Origin: Aquella oligotrophica
Lineage (GTDB): Bacteria; Pseudomonadota; Gammaproteobacteria; Burkholderiales; UBA11063
Direction of reading: 5' to 3'
Length of the DNA stretch: 64,000 bases
NCBI RefSeq assembly: GCF_002892535.1
Contig: NZ_CP024847.1
Span: 2,756,661 to 2,820,660, forward strand
Shown: in pieces, positions 21,783-30,335 of the stretch
Numbering within the stretch: position 1 is the stretch's first letter
Layout of the letters: each line of letters begins with the position of its first letter
The notes under the pieces: model-generated
Database searches by the model: none
The model's input: only the letters and a program-made list of their open reading frames with translations
Told to the model about the DNA's origin: nothing
Made by a program: the position numbers and the translations under genes

Positions 21783-23077
21783 TATTTAAACCATAACTCA
21801 CGGAAATCTAAATTAACTATTTGATCTGCAGCATAGGCATTTAGTTTAGGCTCTTTCTCGGCATTACTAAACGTGGTCATTATGGATTTCATTAATTTCT
21901 CTTTGATTATATTTCCATCAATAACGGAAGATTTAGGAAAAAGAAAGAGAACTGTACCTAATCCAGAATTACAATATAAATCGGTAGTCCGTAGGGTCAT
22001 TTTAAATGTTTGAGACAATTTACGGAAATCTAAGTCATCATTTTTTAAATCCAGCTCTAGAACAAGCATATTAAAATGTTCATCTGAATGCCGTTTATAC
22101 AGACGAATTAACCATTCCAGCATTTGTAAAAAATAATCCTTGTGCGCATAATTTAACTTATCAAATAAATATAAAGTTTCACCTTTTATATAGCTCAAAA
22201 ATTTACTGTCATTACCAATTTTTATCTGGTAAGCATGATAAGTATGTTTTGGTAATTTGTTAATATCATTAGCCAAATGCCCACAGCTTATACATAATGC
22301 AGAACTATTACCTTCAATAAAAATCTCCTGACAATTCAAACATCTTGAGCTTTCCAGCGGATGATCATAATCATCACCGATCAGTTTCAGCTTAGTCCGA
22401 CAATTATTACAGCGTAAACCCTCTGGTACAATAAACTCAATTTCATTAGCAACATAGCCACATTTAAAGCAATGGACAAATTTACTTTCAATAATATTGC
22501 TACTATTACAATGGGGACAGTTTTCTGAAAACTTCAATAATTCAGACTGACAAAGACTACAACAGAAACAGTTATCGATATATTTTTTATCAGTAATTAA
22601 ATTTAACTCTATCAACTCATTAATGATACTGTTAATTACGCCATAATCAATTTGGAAAAGTTGCTGAAGAAGATAAGTATATAATTGTGCCCCAAAAACC
22701 CCGGGTAATGGTATTAATGCTTCCGAAGGATAAAGAAACAGGTATTTTAAAGCCCGATGATACGTGTCATCGAGCTTTAAATCATCAAGCTGCTGATAGC
22801 GAACAAGAAGACTTTTAATTTCAGTAAAAAAATTTGCTGTGGCAGCAAATTCGAGATTGGCATAAATGGATTTACCGTTAATACTAACTACTGGTTTCAA
22901 CCAACCCAAATCAGCCCGTAACCTAGTCACCAGCTTACCCAGCTGAATCTCAGCCCCATCAATCAAAATAAAATCATAATCTTCAATTTTATCTGGCAAT
23001 GTATCTGCTAAACACTGCCGAACATTTAACTCAGGATGTTCAATTACAATACTACCAACAACAAGCACCTTAAACAT
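21782..23077 (-). CDS. TackOD1-like zinc-ribbon protein with degenerate receiver and GGDEF-like ends
   Basis: 431 residues. The first about 75 look like a receiver fold that has lost its phosphorylation site (VLVVGS at the start, FILIDGAEI where the Asp strand would be). The middle (about 172-271) holds a series of CxxC pairs (CSLCQ, CPHCN, CFKCG, CNNCR, CLNCQ, CISCG) that should form several zinc ribbons, as in the TackOD1 output domain. The last about 140 residues resemble a GGDEF domain with a ruined signature (LRTTDLYCNSGLGTVLFLFP). It should bind zinc and probably protein or nucleotide partners. I infer a regulator of the adjoining synthase. Family assignment is from memory of the cysteine layout. 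Confidence 0.6.
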   Translation of the reverse strand: MFKVLVVGSIVIEHPELNVRQCLADTLPDKIEDYDFILIDGAEIQLGKLVTRLRADLGWLKPVVSINGKSIYANLEFAATANFFTEIKSLLVRYQQLDDLKLDDTYHRALKYLFLYPSEALIPLPGVFGAQLYTYLLQQLFQIDYGVINSIINELIELNLITDKKYIDNCFCCSLCQSELLKFSENCPHCNSSNIIESKFVHCFKCGYVANEIEFIVPEGLRCNNCRTKLKLIGDDYDHPLESSRCLNCQEIFIEGNSSALCISCGHLANDINKLPKHTYHAYQIKIGNDSKFLSYIKGETLYLFDKLNYAHKDYFLQMLEWLIRLYKRHSDEHFNMLVLELDLKNDDLDFRKLSQTFKMTLRTTDLYCNSGLGTVLFLFPKSSVIDGNIIKEKLMKSIMTTFSNAEKEPKLNAYAADQIVNLDFRELWFK

Positions 23078-23129
23078 GATTTAAAAAAACTCCTGTAGTA
23101 AATAAGCTGGCAATTATATGCTTTACGAC

Positions 23130-23756
23130 TCAATACCTTTCCCAACTTTCAACTTCTTTATCCCGGCTAAAAACATTTATTAGCAAATTAACCAGCAAAA
23201 CCAACCAAAGTACTGGATCAAGCAAATAATCCCAAAGATTATTTGAAGATTGCAGATGTAGATAAAACCCAAATAAAGCCACAACCAGCACTAATCCCAG
23301 CCGACGATTAGTTAACATTAACCCAAGGCTTAGAATAAAGATTATCCATAACATCAACCATGGTAAATAGCCATATGAATAAAAATCAATTTTAAAGAAA
23401 CCAAAAGTAGATAAATATAATAGAAGCCCAACTATGGAAATAGCCACTTTTTCTACACTGTTTAATACAGGTGCTTTGCTATCACTAACATCAAACTGGT
23501 TAAAGATAATTAATATCAGTAGAACCCCGCTCGCAGTGCTAACATCACCGATTACCCCCCGCACCAACTCAACCAGCGAACTACCACGGAATAAAGGAAT
23601 AAAATTAACCCCTAGAGTTAGAAGTATAAACAATAATGAACTAAAAAACAATGACCTTTTAGGAAGCTGAGACAAATATACCAGCAATAAAGATAATGCC
23701 ATGGTATAAATAATTTGCTGGAAAAAATCAATGCTTAGCATGATTAATCTCTTCAT
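23130..23756 (-). CDS. Small polytopic membrane protein of unknown function
   Basis: 208 residues with about six hydrophobic helices and short loops. I recognise no family. The segment RGVIGDVSTASG between helices 2 and 3 is its most polar conserved-looking part. It overlaps the sialidase-like gene by 29 bases (14 if the ATG at 23741 is used, which has GAAGAGA upstream). It lies 52 bases before the zinc-ribbon gene. Position inside a polysaccharide-synthesis operon suggests a part in export or precursor handling. That is inference only. Confidence 0.6.
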   Translation of the reverse strand: MKRLIMLSIDFFQQIIYTMALSLLLVYLSQLPKRSLFFSSLLFILLTLGVNFIPLFRGSSLVELVRGVIGDVSTASGVLLILIIFNQFDVSDSKAPVLNSVEKVAISIVGLLLYLSTFGFFKIDFYSYGYLPWLMLWIIFILSLGLMLTNRRLGLVLVVALFGFYLHLQSSNNLWDYLLDPVLWLVLLVNLLINVFSRDKEVESWERY

Positions 23757-24879
23757 TAAGCCAGTTACGGTTAAACCTTACATGTTTAATGTTCTGACGA
23801 TTGTTGGTATATAAAATATCAATCAGATTACCATTAACCTGAATTGATGGATACGAAAACTCTTCACCTGGCTTATCTTCAAGCTGATAAACTGGGTGCC
23901 ATTCGGTTCCATTATATGAAATAGCTAGCCATAAATGAGCGCGACTAATATCATTATAAACCATTAGCATCCGACCATCATTCAAACTGACAGCTGCTAT
24001 TGAGGCATCTGGATTGGTTAGATTAGTTGGCTCAGGATCAGACCAATGCATGCCTCCATCAGTAGTTTGTGAAGTATATAAAATCCTTGATTCACTATCA
24101 TTTGCACTATTACGGAAGAATGTCCAAGCATTTAAACTACCCACTGGAACCAAACTCGGTTGTAGCATTTTGTTTTTATTGGTAATTCGGATTTGCTGAA
24201 TAAAGTTACCATCAGCATCAAACCTTAATAATTCAGGATATTTGCGGATAAATTCATGATAAACAGGCAAATAGAACCCGCCATCAGATAATCCGATCGC
24301 AGAAGTCCGAACAAGCGTACTTATATTAAAAAATGGGCTAATAACGATACGTTCAGGTGATGTCCAATGTAACCCATTATCTTGTGACTGCAAGTGATTT
24401 AGTGCACTTCCAGACCAACCACCGATACTCACGGATACAACAAAAAGATGTAAAACTCCATTAGCTGCACGATAAATAACCGGATTACCAACTTTGATCA
24501 CATAACGATGATTCGCTTTGGCAATCATTTGTGGATCAACCAATGAAGTTGCCATATCCCATTTGCCATTATGGTAAGTAGAATGCCAAATCTTAACATC
24601 TGGCTGCCCCTCTTTGGTACCAGCAAACCAGAAAGCGAGGAGGTCATCATTTGCAAGCATAGTAAAAGAAGAACTGTGTGCAGCAGGTAAATATAGAGGC
24701 TGTGGAATTATTGCAGACTCAAAAAGTAAGGCTCTGCTTGACATTGACCTCACCGGAGAAGTTGATTCTATAATAAATCTAGGTTTTGCAATCATATCAT
24801 GCTGCCGCTTCTGATAAAGCAAAAACCCAACCAGAAACAATGCTATAATGCCAACAACCTTACCGAACTTATTTTTCAT
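23728..24879 (-). CDS. Sialidase-like (BNR/Asp-box) protein with N-terminal anchor
   Basis: 383 residues. A single hydrophobic helix (about 7-23) anchors or exports it. The rest fits a six-bladed beta-propeller of the exo-alpha-sialidase-like BNR family, with two clear Asp boxes (SQDNGLHW near 168 and TTDGGMHW near 275) and a typical FWFAGTKEGQPDVKI stretch in blade one. True sialidases need an Arg triad and a Tyr/Glu pair. I cannot confirm them here, so glycan binding or cleavage of another acidic sugar is equally possible. Its start shares a base with the oxidoreductase stop (TAATG). It probably trims or binds the polymer made by the operon. Confidence 0.75.
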   Translation of the reverse strand: MKNKFGKVVGIIALFLVGFLLYQKRQHDMIAKPRFIIESTSPVRSMSSRALLFESAIIPQPLYLPAAHSSSFTMLANDDLLAFWFAGTKEGQPDVKIWHSTYHNGKWDMATSLVDPQMIAKANHRYVIKVGNPVIYRAANGVLHLFVVSVSIGGWSGSALNHLQSQDNGLHWTSPERIVISPFFNISTLVRTSAIGLSDGGFYLPVYHEFIRKYPELLRFDADGNFIQQIRITNKNKMLQPSLVPVGSLNAWTFFRNSANDSESRILYTSQTTDGGMHWSDPEPTNLTNPDASIAAVSLNDGRMLMVYNDISRAHLWLAISYNGTEWHPVYQLEDKPGEEFSYPSIQVNGNLIDILYTNNRQNIKHVRFNRNWLNEEINHAKH

Positions 24880-25895
24880 TAAAAACTACGTTTATCCAAA
24901 GCATTAATCTCAGATACCAACTGGATAACATCATGAGTATTTTTTATCGCAAATAAGTCTGGATTATGAATAATTTGTTTATACAGTTCAGGATGGTGCG
25001 GACACGCCCCAATTGTTACCTGATTATCAATAGTCACCCCAAGAACCTCAGAACATATCCGTTTATACCGGGCTAATCGTTCAGGATCAAGAAATTCGCA
25101 GGCAACAATCTGATCTAGAGATCTACCACCAAGCTTTAGATACCCTTCACTACCCATAATGGTCAAAGATAACTCAATATTACGTGGCTCAGCTGCAAGC
25201 GATACTTCCATTGTTCCACCAAATGAGCCAAAATCAAATAAGGCATAAGTAGTATCACTGACATCAGTACCTTGAAATTTGGTATAAAAAGAATTTGCAG
25301 CTAAAACCTTGGGGGTTCCAAGTAACTGTTGCATAATATCTAGGTAATGGATACCAAACTCAAAAAGAACTCCTCCACAGCTACTATATTTACCACGCCA
25401 ACCACTAAAATAGTCGAGTGGACGCTGCCAACGCTGAATCAAACCAACTCCTCGAATATCGCCTAATAGCTCCTCTACCATGATTCGTTTTGCGATAGCA
25501 ATAGATGGATTAATCCTTACTTGTAAAACGCAAAAAGCATCAACATTATATCTAGCGGCAAGAGACTCAAGTTCCAAAACCTGATTAGCATCAAAAGACA
25601 CTGGTTTCTCAACGATAATTGATTTGGATGACTCTAGTGCTTTCTTTGCCTGCACATAGTGTAGATTACTTGGAGTCAAGATTACAATACAATTAACTTC
25701 AGAGTCTTGATAGACCTCTTCTTCACTGGAGTAATACTTTAATTCAGGAAGTTGGGAACGCCATTTATCAATTACTGAGGCTCTAGGGTCAAAAAGACCA
25801 ATAAACTGATAATCTTCAGGATATGCCTGTAGTGCAGCCAAATGACGACTAAAAATTGCTCCGCCACCCAAAACTGCCACCTTATACTTTGCCAT
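24879..25895 (-). CDS. Gfo/Idh/MocA-family sugar oxidoreductase
   Basis: About 338 residues. An N-terminal Rossmann fold (KVAVLGGGAIFSRH) binds NAD(P). The catalytic Lys lies in IIVEKPVSF, and the C-terminal domain has GIHYLDIMQQLLG, whose His is typical of the family. Members oxidise or reduce a ring carbon of a sugar or sugar nucleotide. The frame is open further upstream (25934), but the ATG at 25895 begins MAKYKVAVLG as the family does and avoids overlap with yhbY. It abuts the sialidase-like gene, so it may make a precursor for the operon's polymer. Confidence 0.8.
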   Translation of the reverse strand: MAKYKVAVLGGGAIFSRHLAALQAYPEDYQFIGLFDPRASVIDKWRSQLPELKYYSSEEEVYQDSEVNCIVILTPSNLHYVQAKKALESSKSIIVEKPVSFDANQVLELESLAARYNVDAFCVLQVRINPSIAIAKRIMVEELLGDIRGVGLIQRWQRPLDYFSGWRGKYSSCGGVLFEFGIHYLDIMQQLLGTPKVLAANSFYTKFQGTDVSDTTYALFDFGSFGGTMEVSLAAEPRNIELSLTIMGSEGYLKLGGRSLDQIVACEFLDPERLARYKRICSEVLGVTIDNQVTIGACPHHPELYKQIIHNPDLFAIKNTHDVIQLVSEINALDKRSF

Positions 25896-25899
25896 TTCG

Positions 25900-26199
25900 C
25901 TACTCTTTGGGTAAAGTGATTTTCTGCTTCTCACTAGGTTTAAACAATATTATCTGCTTACCAATATGTTGAACAAACTGTGCTGCTGTTTCTGTCAAAA
26001 GTTGTGGGATAAGAGCTTCTCGAACTTCTCTGTCATCACTCATCACCTTAATTTTAATTAATTCGTGTGCATTAAGACTTGATTGAATCTCTTTAATAAC
26101 CGAAGGCGTCACGCCATTATTGCCTATCATTACCACTGGCTGAATACCATGTGCCAACCCTTTTAAATATTGGCGTTGTTTAACCGTCAATTCACTCAT
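25900..26199 (-). CDS. yhbY: YhbY-type CRS1-YhbY domain RNA-binding protein
   Basis: About 99 residues, nearly all one CRS1-YhbY (CRM) domain: LTVKQRQYLKGLAHG at the start and VMIGNNGVTPSVIKE, where the GNNG loop (GxxG type) contacts RNA. E. coli YhbY associates with pre-50S ribosomes. A GTG at 26211 is in frame, but the ATG at 26199 has AAGG five bases upstream and was chosen. The sugar oxidoreductase starts 4 bases after its stop, so this housekeeping gene appears to lead into the polysaccharide operon. Usual neighbours rlmE and ftsH are not here. Confidence 0.9.
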   Translation of the reverse strand: MSELTVKQRQYLKGLAHGIQPVVMIGNNGVTPSVIKEIQSSLNAHELIKIKVMSDDREVREALIPQLLTETAAQFVQHIGKQIILFKPSEKQKITLPKE

Positions 26200-26228
26200 A
26201 AAAACCTTCACATCCTATTAAAATTATT

Positions 26229-26269
26229 GAACCATAAGGTTCGAAAACTATCACATTCAAATTGATAGT
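26229..26269 (-). other. Two small hairpins upstream of yhbY
   Basis: GAACC (26229-26233) pairs with GGTTC (26238-26242), and ACTATCA (26248-26254) pairs with TGATAGT (26263-26269). On the minus strand the second is followed by TTTT and lies just past the permease stop, so it may be a weak terminator. The first could be an attenuator or operator for yhbY and the long operon behind it. Confidence 0.35.
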
Positions 26270-26307
26270 CGATTTTATATTTATACTCAAAGCATTTAAT
26301 TTACTAA

Positions 26308-27615
26308 CTACTTACTCCCGTAACCTTTGAAAGCAAAAAATACCGTACTTGCAATCATCACCAGAAATGCCCAAACTGTCAATGGCTTATCAGAACCAAG
26401 GATTGACCACATACAAAACACTGCTGCAATTAGCCCCAGAGTAACATATAACCAGTAATTTTTGCTCCCAACTTCAATTTTACCAAGCTTTATCACTGCA
26501 AATGCCGAAAATATATATGGAATCAGATATAAAATTACTGACATGGTAATGATTTTATTAAATTGCTGCTGTGCTGTAGGTGAAATAGTCAAAACAACTA
26601 CAAAGCTCATAACAACCGCAAGAATCGTAAGTCCAATTGCAGGAACGCCATGTTTATTCGTCTTGGCAAAAACGCTAGGGAAAAGATTATCTTCCGCCGC
26701 AGCACGGGCAGTATGTCCAGTTACTAGTGTCCAGCCAGCCATTGCACCAGAACAATCAATAATGGCAACAATTGACATCAAAATCCCGGCAGTATGGGAA
26801 TGGAAAATTGTAGCCAGAGTATCTGCAAATGGTGAGCTAGATGCAGCAAGCTGATGATTTGGGATAATTCCCATCATTACTGTGCAAGTAGCAATATAAA
26901 TCGTTGCCGCAATCATTACGCCTAGAATTGTTGCTAACGGAATGTTTTTTCTAGGATTTTTTACAACAGCAGCAGAGACACAGGCAGATTCAACACCAAT
27001 AAACGCCCACATAATGTTATTAAACGAGGAGTTTACCGCAGTTATTGGCGTTTGATGAGAAGCATTCCAGCCCGCCATAAAAGTATCATAACTAAACCAG
27101 TGCCAGCCAAAAATAGCAACAAACAAAAGAGGAAAAACAGCCAAGAGAAAAGCTAGAGACTGGACGAGTCCAACTACCTTTGCCCCACGGATATTAAGCC
27201 AAGTAAAGAGCCAGATAATAATAATCTGAGTAGCGGCACTAATTGCCAGATTATTAAATAGGGGAAAAATATTTGCAAGATAACCAACCACAATAGTAAC
27301 CATACTAACTAAAGCGATCCAGTTAGCAAGAGAATAAACAAAATTGGTTTGATAGCCGATAAAATCGCCAAACGCTGCTCTAGCATATGAATACGGACCA
27401 GCTCCTCCCGGAACGATGATAGCAAGTCTAGCAAACACCAAAGCGAGAGCAATCACACCCAACATTGCTACGCCCCAGCCAATAAGTGATATCCCACCTA
27501 TTCCAGCAAGTGAGGCTGGTAACATATATACGCCAGAACCAAGCATATTACTTGTTACCAAAAACATCGCAGCAACAAGACCTATCTGTGAAATACCCTT
27601 TTTATTCGCAAGCAT
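26308..27615 (-). CDS. APC-superfamily basic amino acid/polyamine antiporter-like permease
   Basis: 435 residues, about 12 membrane helices, the length of PotE/CadB/AdiC. Helix 1 reads NMLGSGVYMLPASLAG, very close to the CadB/PotE/AdiC motif, and PGGAGPYSYARAAFG matches the helix 2-3 region of that group. It probably exchanges an amino acid for its amine or another amino acid. The pair is not identifiable, since no decarboxylase lies nearby. GAGGCG precedes the ATG. It is divergent from prmC and has only a weak hairpin after it. Confidence 0.85.
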   Translation of the reverse strand: MLANKKGISQIGLVAAMFLVTSNMLGSGVYMLPASLAGIGGISLIGWGVAMLGVIALALVFARLAIIVPGGAGPYSYARAAFGDFIGYQTNFVYSLANWIALVSMVTIVVGYLANIFPLFNNLAISAATQIIIIWLFTWLNIRGAKVVGLVQSLAFLLAVFPLLFVAIFGWHWFSYDTFMAGWNASHQTPITAVNSSFNNIMWAFIGVESACVSAAVVKNPRKNIPLATILGVMIAATIYIATCTVMMGIIPNHQLAASSSPFADTLATIFHSHTAGILMSIVAIIDCSGAMAGWTLVTGHTARAAAEDNLFPSVFAKTNKHGVPAIGLTILAVVMSFVVVLTISPTAQQQFNKIITMSVILYLIPYIFSAFAVIKLGKIEVGSKNYWLYVTLGLIAAVFCMWSILGSDKPLTVWAFLVMIASTVFFAFKGYGSK

Positions 27616-27849
27616 ATCGCCTCAATATTAATAGACACTCTTCCAGTATTATACAATCTTTTTTAACTATCGGAAATTAATGAATGCATTTTGACCACTT
27701 TAGGATCCATAACAACTGTAAAAATGCAACCCTACCCTTTTAATTATAAATCTGTTAACATCGCTACTGATACTCACAAAATAATTAAATTAACGCTTTA
27801 CATGACCAGTTATTTATTAAGAGATTTTTTTAAGAAAGAATAGTAGCAG

Positions 27850-28650
27850 ATGATTACTATCCGTCAATTATTAATGAAAAATGATATTAGCCGACTGGAT
27901 AATCGGGTGATTCTTCGTGAAATCACTGGGCTTACAGATGCACAACTTATAAGTCGTGATGATACACCTTTATCCGATCAGCAACTTATACAATATCAAA
28001 GCTGGATTGAGCGACTACAAAAAGGTGAGCCAATTGCATATATTATTGGCTATAAAGAATTTTTTTCACGAAGATTTAAGGTTACATCAGATACTCTTAT
28101 TCCTCGTCCGGATACCGAGATCCTAGTAGAACAAATTCTAGCAACCGCCAAAAATGGTGATTCTCTGCTCGATATGGGAACGGGAAGTGGTTGTATAGCA
28201 ATTAGCTGCCAACTGGAGAATCCAACCTTAAATGTTTCTGCTTGCGATATATCATTAGCAGCTCTAACTATCGCCAAAGAAAATGCTAGATTGCTTAATG
28301 CAGAAATTTCTTGTATTGAAAGCAATTGGTTTCAGGCTATTAGTGGAAAATTTGCTATAATTGCGAGTAATCCACCGTATATCCATGCAACAGATAATCA
28401 TCTGGCTAATTTAGCATATGAACCAGCTTCAGCACTTACCGATTTTGCTGATGGTTTATCTGCTATTCGGCAGATCATACAAGATGCACCAAAGCATTTG
28501 TTAAATCAAGGTTGGTTATTGTTTGAGCATGGTTATGATCAGGCGAATAAGGTTAGGGAACTGTTGGGAAAACGTGGTTTTCAAAATATCAGTTCAGAGA
28601 AAGATTACGCCGGGATTGAAAGAGTATCTTATGGGCAATGGATAGAGTAA
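27850..28650 (+). CDS. prmC: Release factor glutamine methyltransferase PrmC (HemK)
   Basis: Methylates the Gln of the GGQ loop in release factors 1 and 2 using S-adenosylmethionine. 266 residues, the normal length. The N-terminal helical substrate-binding domain is followed by the SAM loop LLDMGTGSGCIAI (near residue 100) and the catalytic NPPY (near 175). FKVTSDTLIPRPDTE is also characteristic. No strong ribosome site is seen before the ATG (AGCAGATG). The 234 bases upstream, shared with the divergent permease, show nothing I can name. prfA is not adjacent. Confidence 0.95.
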   Translation: MITIRQLLMKNDISRLDNRVILREITGLTDAQLISRDDTPLSDQQLIQYQSWIERLQKGEPIAYIIGYKEFFSRRFKVTSDTLIPRPDTEILVEQILATAKNGDSLLDMGTGSGCIAISCQLENPTLNVSACDISLAALTIAKENARLLNAEISCIESNWFQAISGKFAIIASNPPYIHATDNHLANLAYEPASALTDFADGLSAIRQIIQDAPKHLLNQGWLLFEHGYDQANKVRELLGKRGFQNISSEKDYAGIERVSYGQWIE

Positions 28651-28723
28651 GTTTAAATACCTGAAAATCATTACATCATAATCTCTATTTTTATAAAACT
28701 ATATAGTTATTAAGGAACTTTTG

Positions 28724-29386
28724 ATGGCTTGCCCATTACACAAATGCGAAACAAAATGTTGCTGTCTTAAAGATAGCTGGTTATTTTTAATTTTTCTGGC
28801 TCTTGCCATTGGAATCTGGTTATCCGGTAAAAATCACGAACTTTTTCTAGCCATAAATAGCCACCATGATTTATTACCAGACATGTTCTGGGCTTCATTT
28901 AATTTACTTAGTTATTCAAAATTTTTCATTCTTCCAGTATTATTGATACTTATTACTGTTGTTAAAAAACGCAGTGCATTACCAAATGTTTTACTACTAA
29001 TTATTCTTTACTATCTAGTTTTTGCGGCATTAAAAAAATTGGTCGGCGAAGCTCGCCCATACATAGTATTACCTGAAAACAGCTTTTTCTGGCTAAACTA
29101 TTTCGAAGATGCGGTAAAATCAGCTTATAAATCTTTCCCTTCCGGGCATACCGGAAATATGGCAGTGTTTGCCTTTGCTATTAGCACCATGTTTTTTGCC
29201 AATAAACGCGGCTTACAATTCTTAATGCTATTTCTAGTTGCGGCAACTGCTTTTGCGCGTATCTGTACCGGATGGCATTGGCCGCTAGATGTAATTAGTA
29301 GTGGTCTAATTGGCTATGTGTTGGTAAAAATATGTTTTGCAATTAATTTAAGTCGTTGGTGTCCAAAGAAAAATGCGAGTAAGTGA
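28724..29386 (+). CDS. PAP2-family lipid phosphatase (PgpB-like)
   Basis: 220 residues, about six membrane helices. The three acid-phosphatase motifs are all present: KKLVGEARP, SFPSGHTGN and ARICTGWHWPLD. The enzyme removes phosphate from a lipid phosphate or pyrophosphate such as phosphatidylglycerol-P or undecaprenyl-PP, facing the periplasm. A TTG at 28721 is in frame, but AAGGAAC fits the ATG at 28724. The first 14 residues are rich in cysteine (positions 3, 8, 12, 13, 14), which is unusual. Its end overlaps metF by 14 bases. Confidence 0.88.
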   Translation: MACPLHKCETKCCCLKDSWLFLIFLALAIGIWLSGKNHELFLAINSHHDLLPDMFWASFNLLSYSKFFILPVLLILITVVKKRSALPNVLLLIILYYLVFAALKKLVGEARPYIVLPENSFFWLNYFEDAVKSAYKSFPSGHTGNMAVFAFAISTMFFANKRGLQFLMLFLVAATAFARICTGWHWPLDVISSGLIGYVLVKICFAINLSRWCPKKNASK

Positions 29387-30317
29387 TCATTTAAGTCAGG
29401 CAAAAAAAACTCTATTTAGTTATGAGATTGTTCCTCCGTTACGCGGTTCTACTCCGATAACGGAAATCTTTTCAATTATTGAAAAGCTTTTACCGTATGA
29501 TCCGAAATGGATTAATGTTACAACTCATGCTTCATCATTATTATATGTTGAAAATAGCGATGGAACGATTAGTAAAAGAATCCATAAGAAACGTCCAGGA
29601 ACAATGGGCATTTGTGGTGTAATTCAGAATAAGTATGGAATTGATGCTGTTGCTCATGTTTTATGCCAAGGATTCTCACAGCAAGAAACCGAAGATGCCC
29701 TAATTGAGCTTAATTATATGGGAATAGAAAATATTCTTGCCTTAAAAGGTGATAATCTTAACTATAACCGCCAAATTGCCGACAATGAGACAGTCAATCG
29801 CAATGCAGTTGATCTGGTACGCCAAGTTGCCAAGATGCGCGATGGTAAATTTATAGCTGATACTGAATACCCTCCGGTAGACTTTTGTATGGGCGTTGCT
29901 GGTTATCCAGAAAAACACTTTGAAGCCGCCAATATGCAGCTTAATATTGATTATTTGAAGCAAAAAGTTGCTGCTGGTGCCGAATATGTAATTACTCAAA
30001 TGTTTTTCGACAATGATAAGTACTTTGCCTATGTCGATGCCTGTCGTGCAGCAGGGATAAATGTCCCTATCATCCCGGGCATAAAAGTAATTAAAACTGC
30101 GAATCAACTAAATAGCCTGCCACGCTTATTTCATATTGACCTACCTCATGAACTGGTAAGTGAATTGGTCGCAAAGCCTGAACATGCTGCAACAATTGGT
30201 AAAGAATGGGCAAAAACTCAGGTTAAGGATCTAATTGCTCGTGGTGCGCCATGTGTACATTTCTTCCTGATGAATGATGTCAGTAGTGTACTTGAAATTA
30301 TCAAAGACTTTAATTAA
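29373..30317 (+). CDS. metF: Methylenetetrahydrofolate reductase MetF
   Basis: Reduces 5,10-methylene-THF to 5-methyl-THF with NAD(P)H and FAD, feeding methionine synthesis. 314 residues, a full TIM barrel. The N-terminus FSYEIVPPLRG carries the catalytic Glu. INVTTHAS, ILALKGDN and VTQMFFDNDKYF-type stretches (here YVITQMFFDN) follow the family. The wording is closer to what I recall of Bacteroidota-type MetF than to E. coli MetF. It overlaps the PAP2 gene by 14 bases and is followed after 18 bases by an amidohydrolase. No SAM riboswitch or MetJ box is seen. Confidence 0.93.
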   Translation: MRVSDHLSQAKKTLFSYEIVPPLRGSTPITEIFSIIEKLLPYDPKWINVTTHASSLLYVENSDGTISKRIHKKRPGTMGICGVIQNKYGIDAVAHVLCQGFSQQETEDALIELNYMGIENILALKGDNLNYNRQIADNETVNRNAVDLVRQVAKMRDGKFIADTEYPPVDFCMGVAGYPEKHFEAANMQLNIDYLKQKVAAGAEYVITQMFFDNDKYFAYVDACRAAGINVPIIPGIKVIKTANQLNSLPRLFHIDLPHELVSELVAKPEHAATIGKEWAKTQVKDLIARGAPCVHFFLMNDVSSVLEIIKDFN

Positions 30318-30335
30318 TCTACTAATGAGAAAACT

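Noticed and set aside
29340..29400. SAM riboswitch or MetJ box at metF
   Set aside because: metF starts inside the PAP2 gene and no such structure or box is seen.
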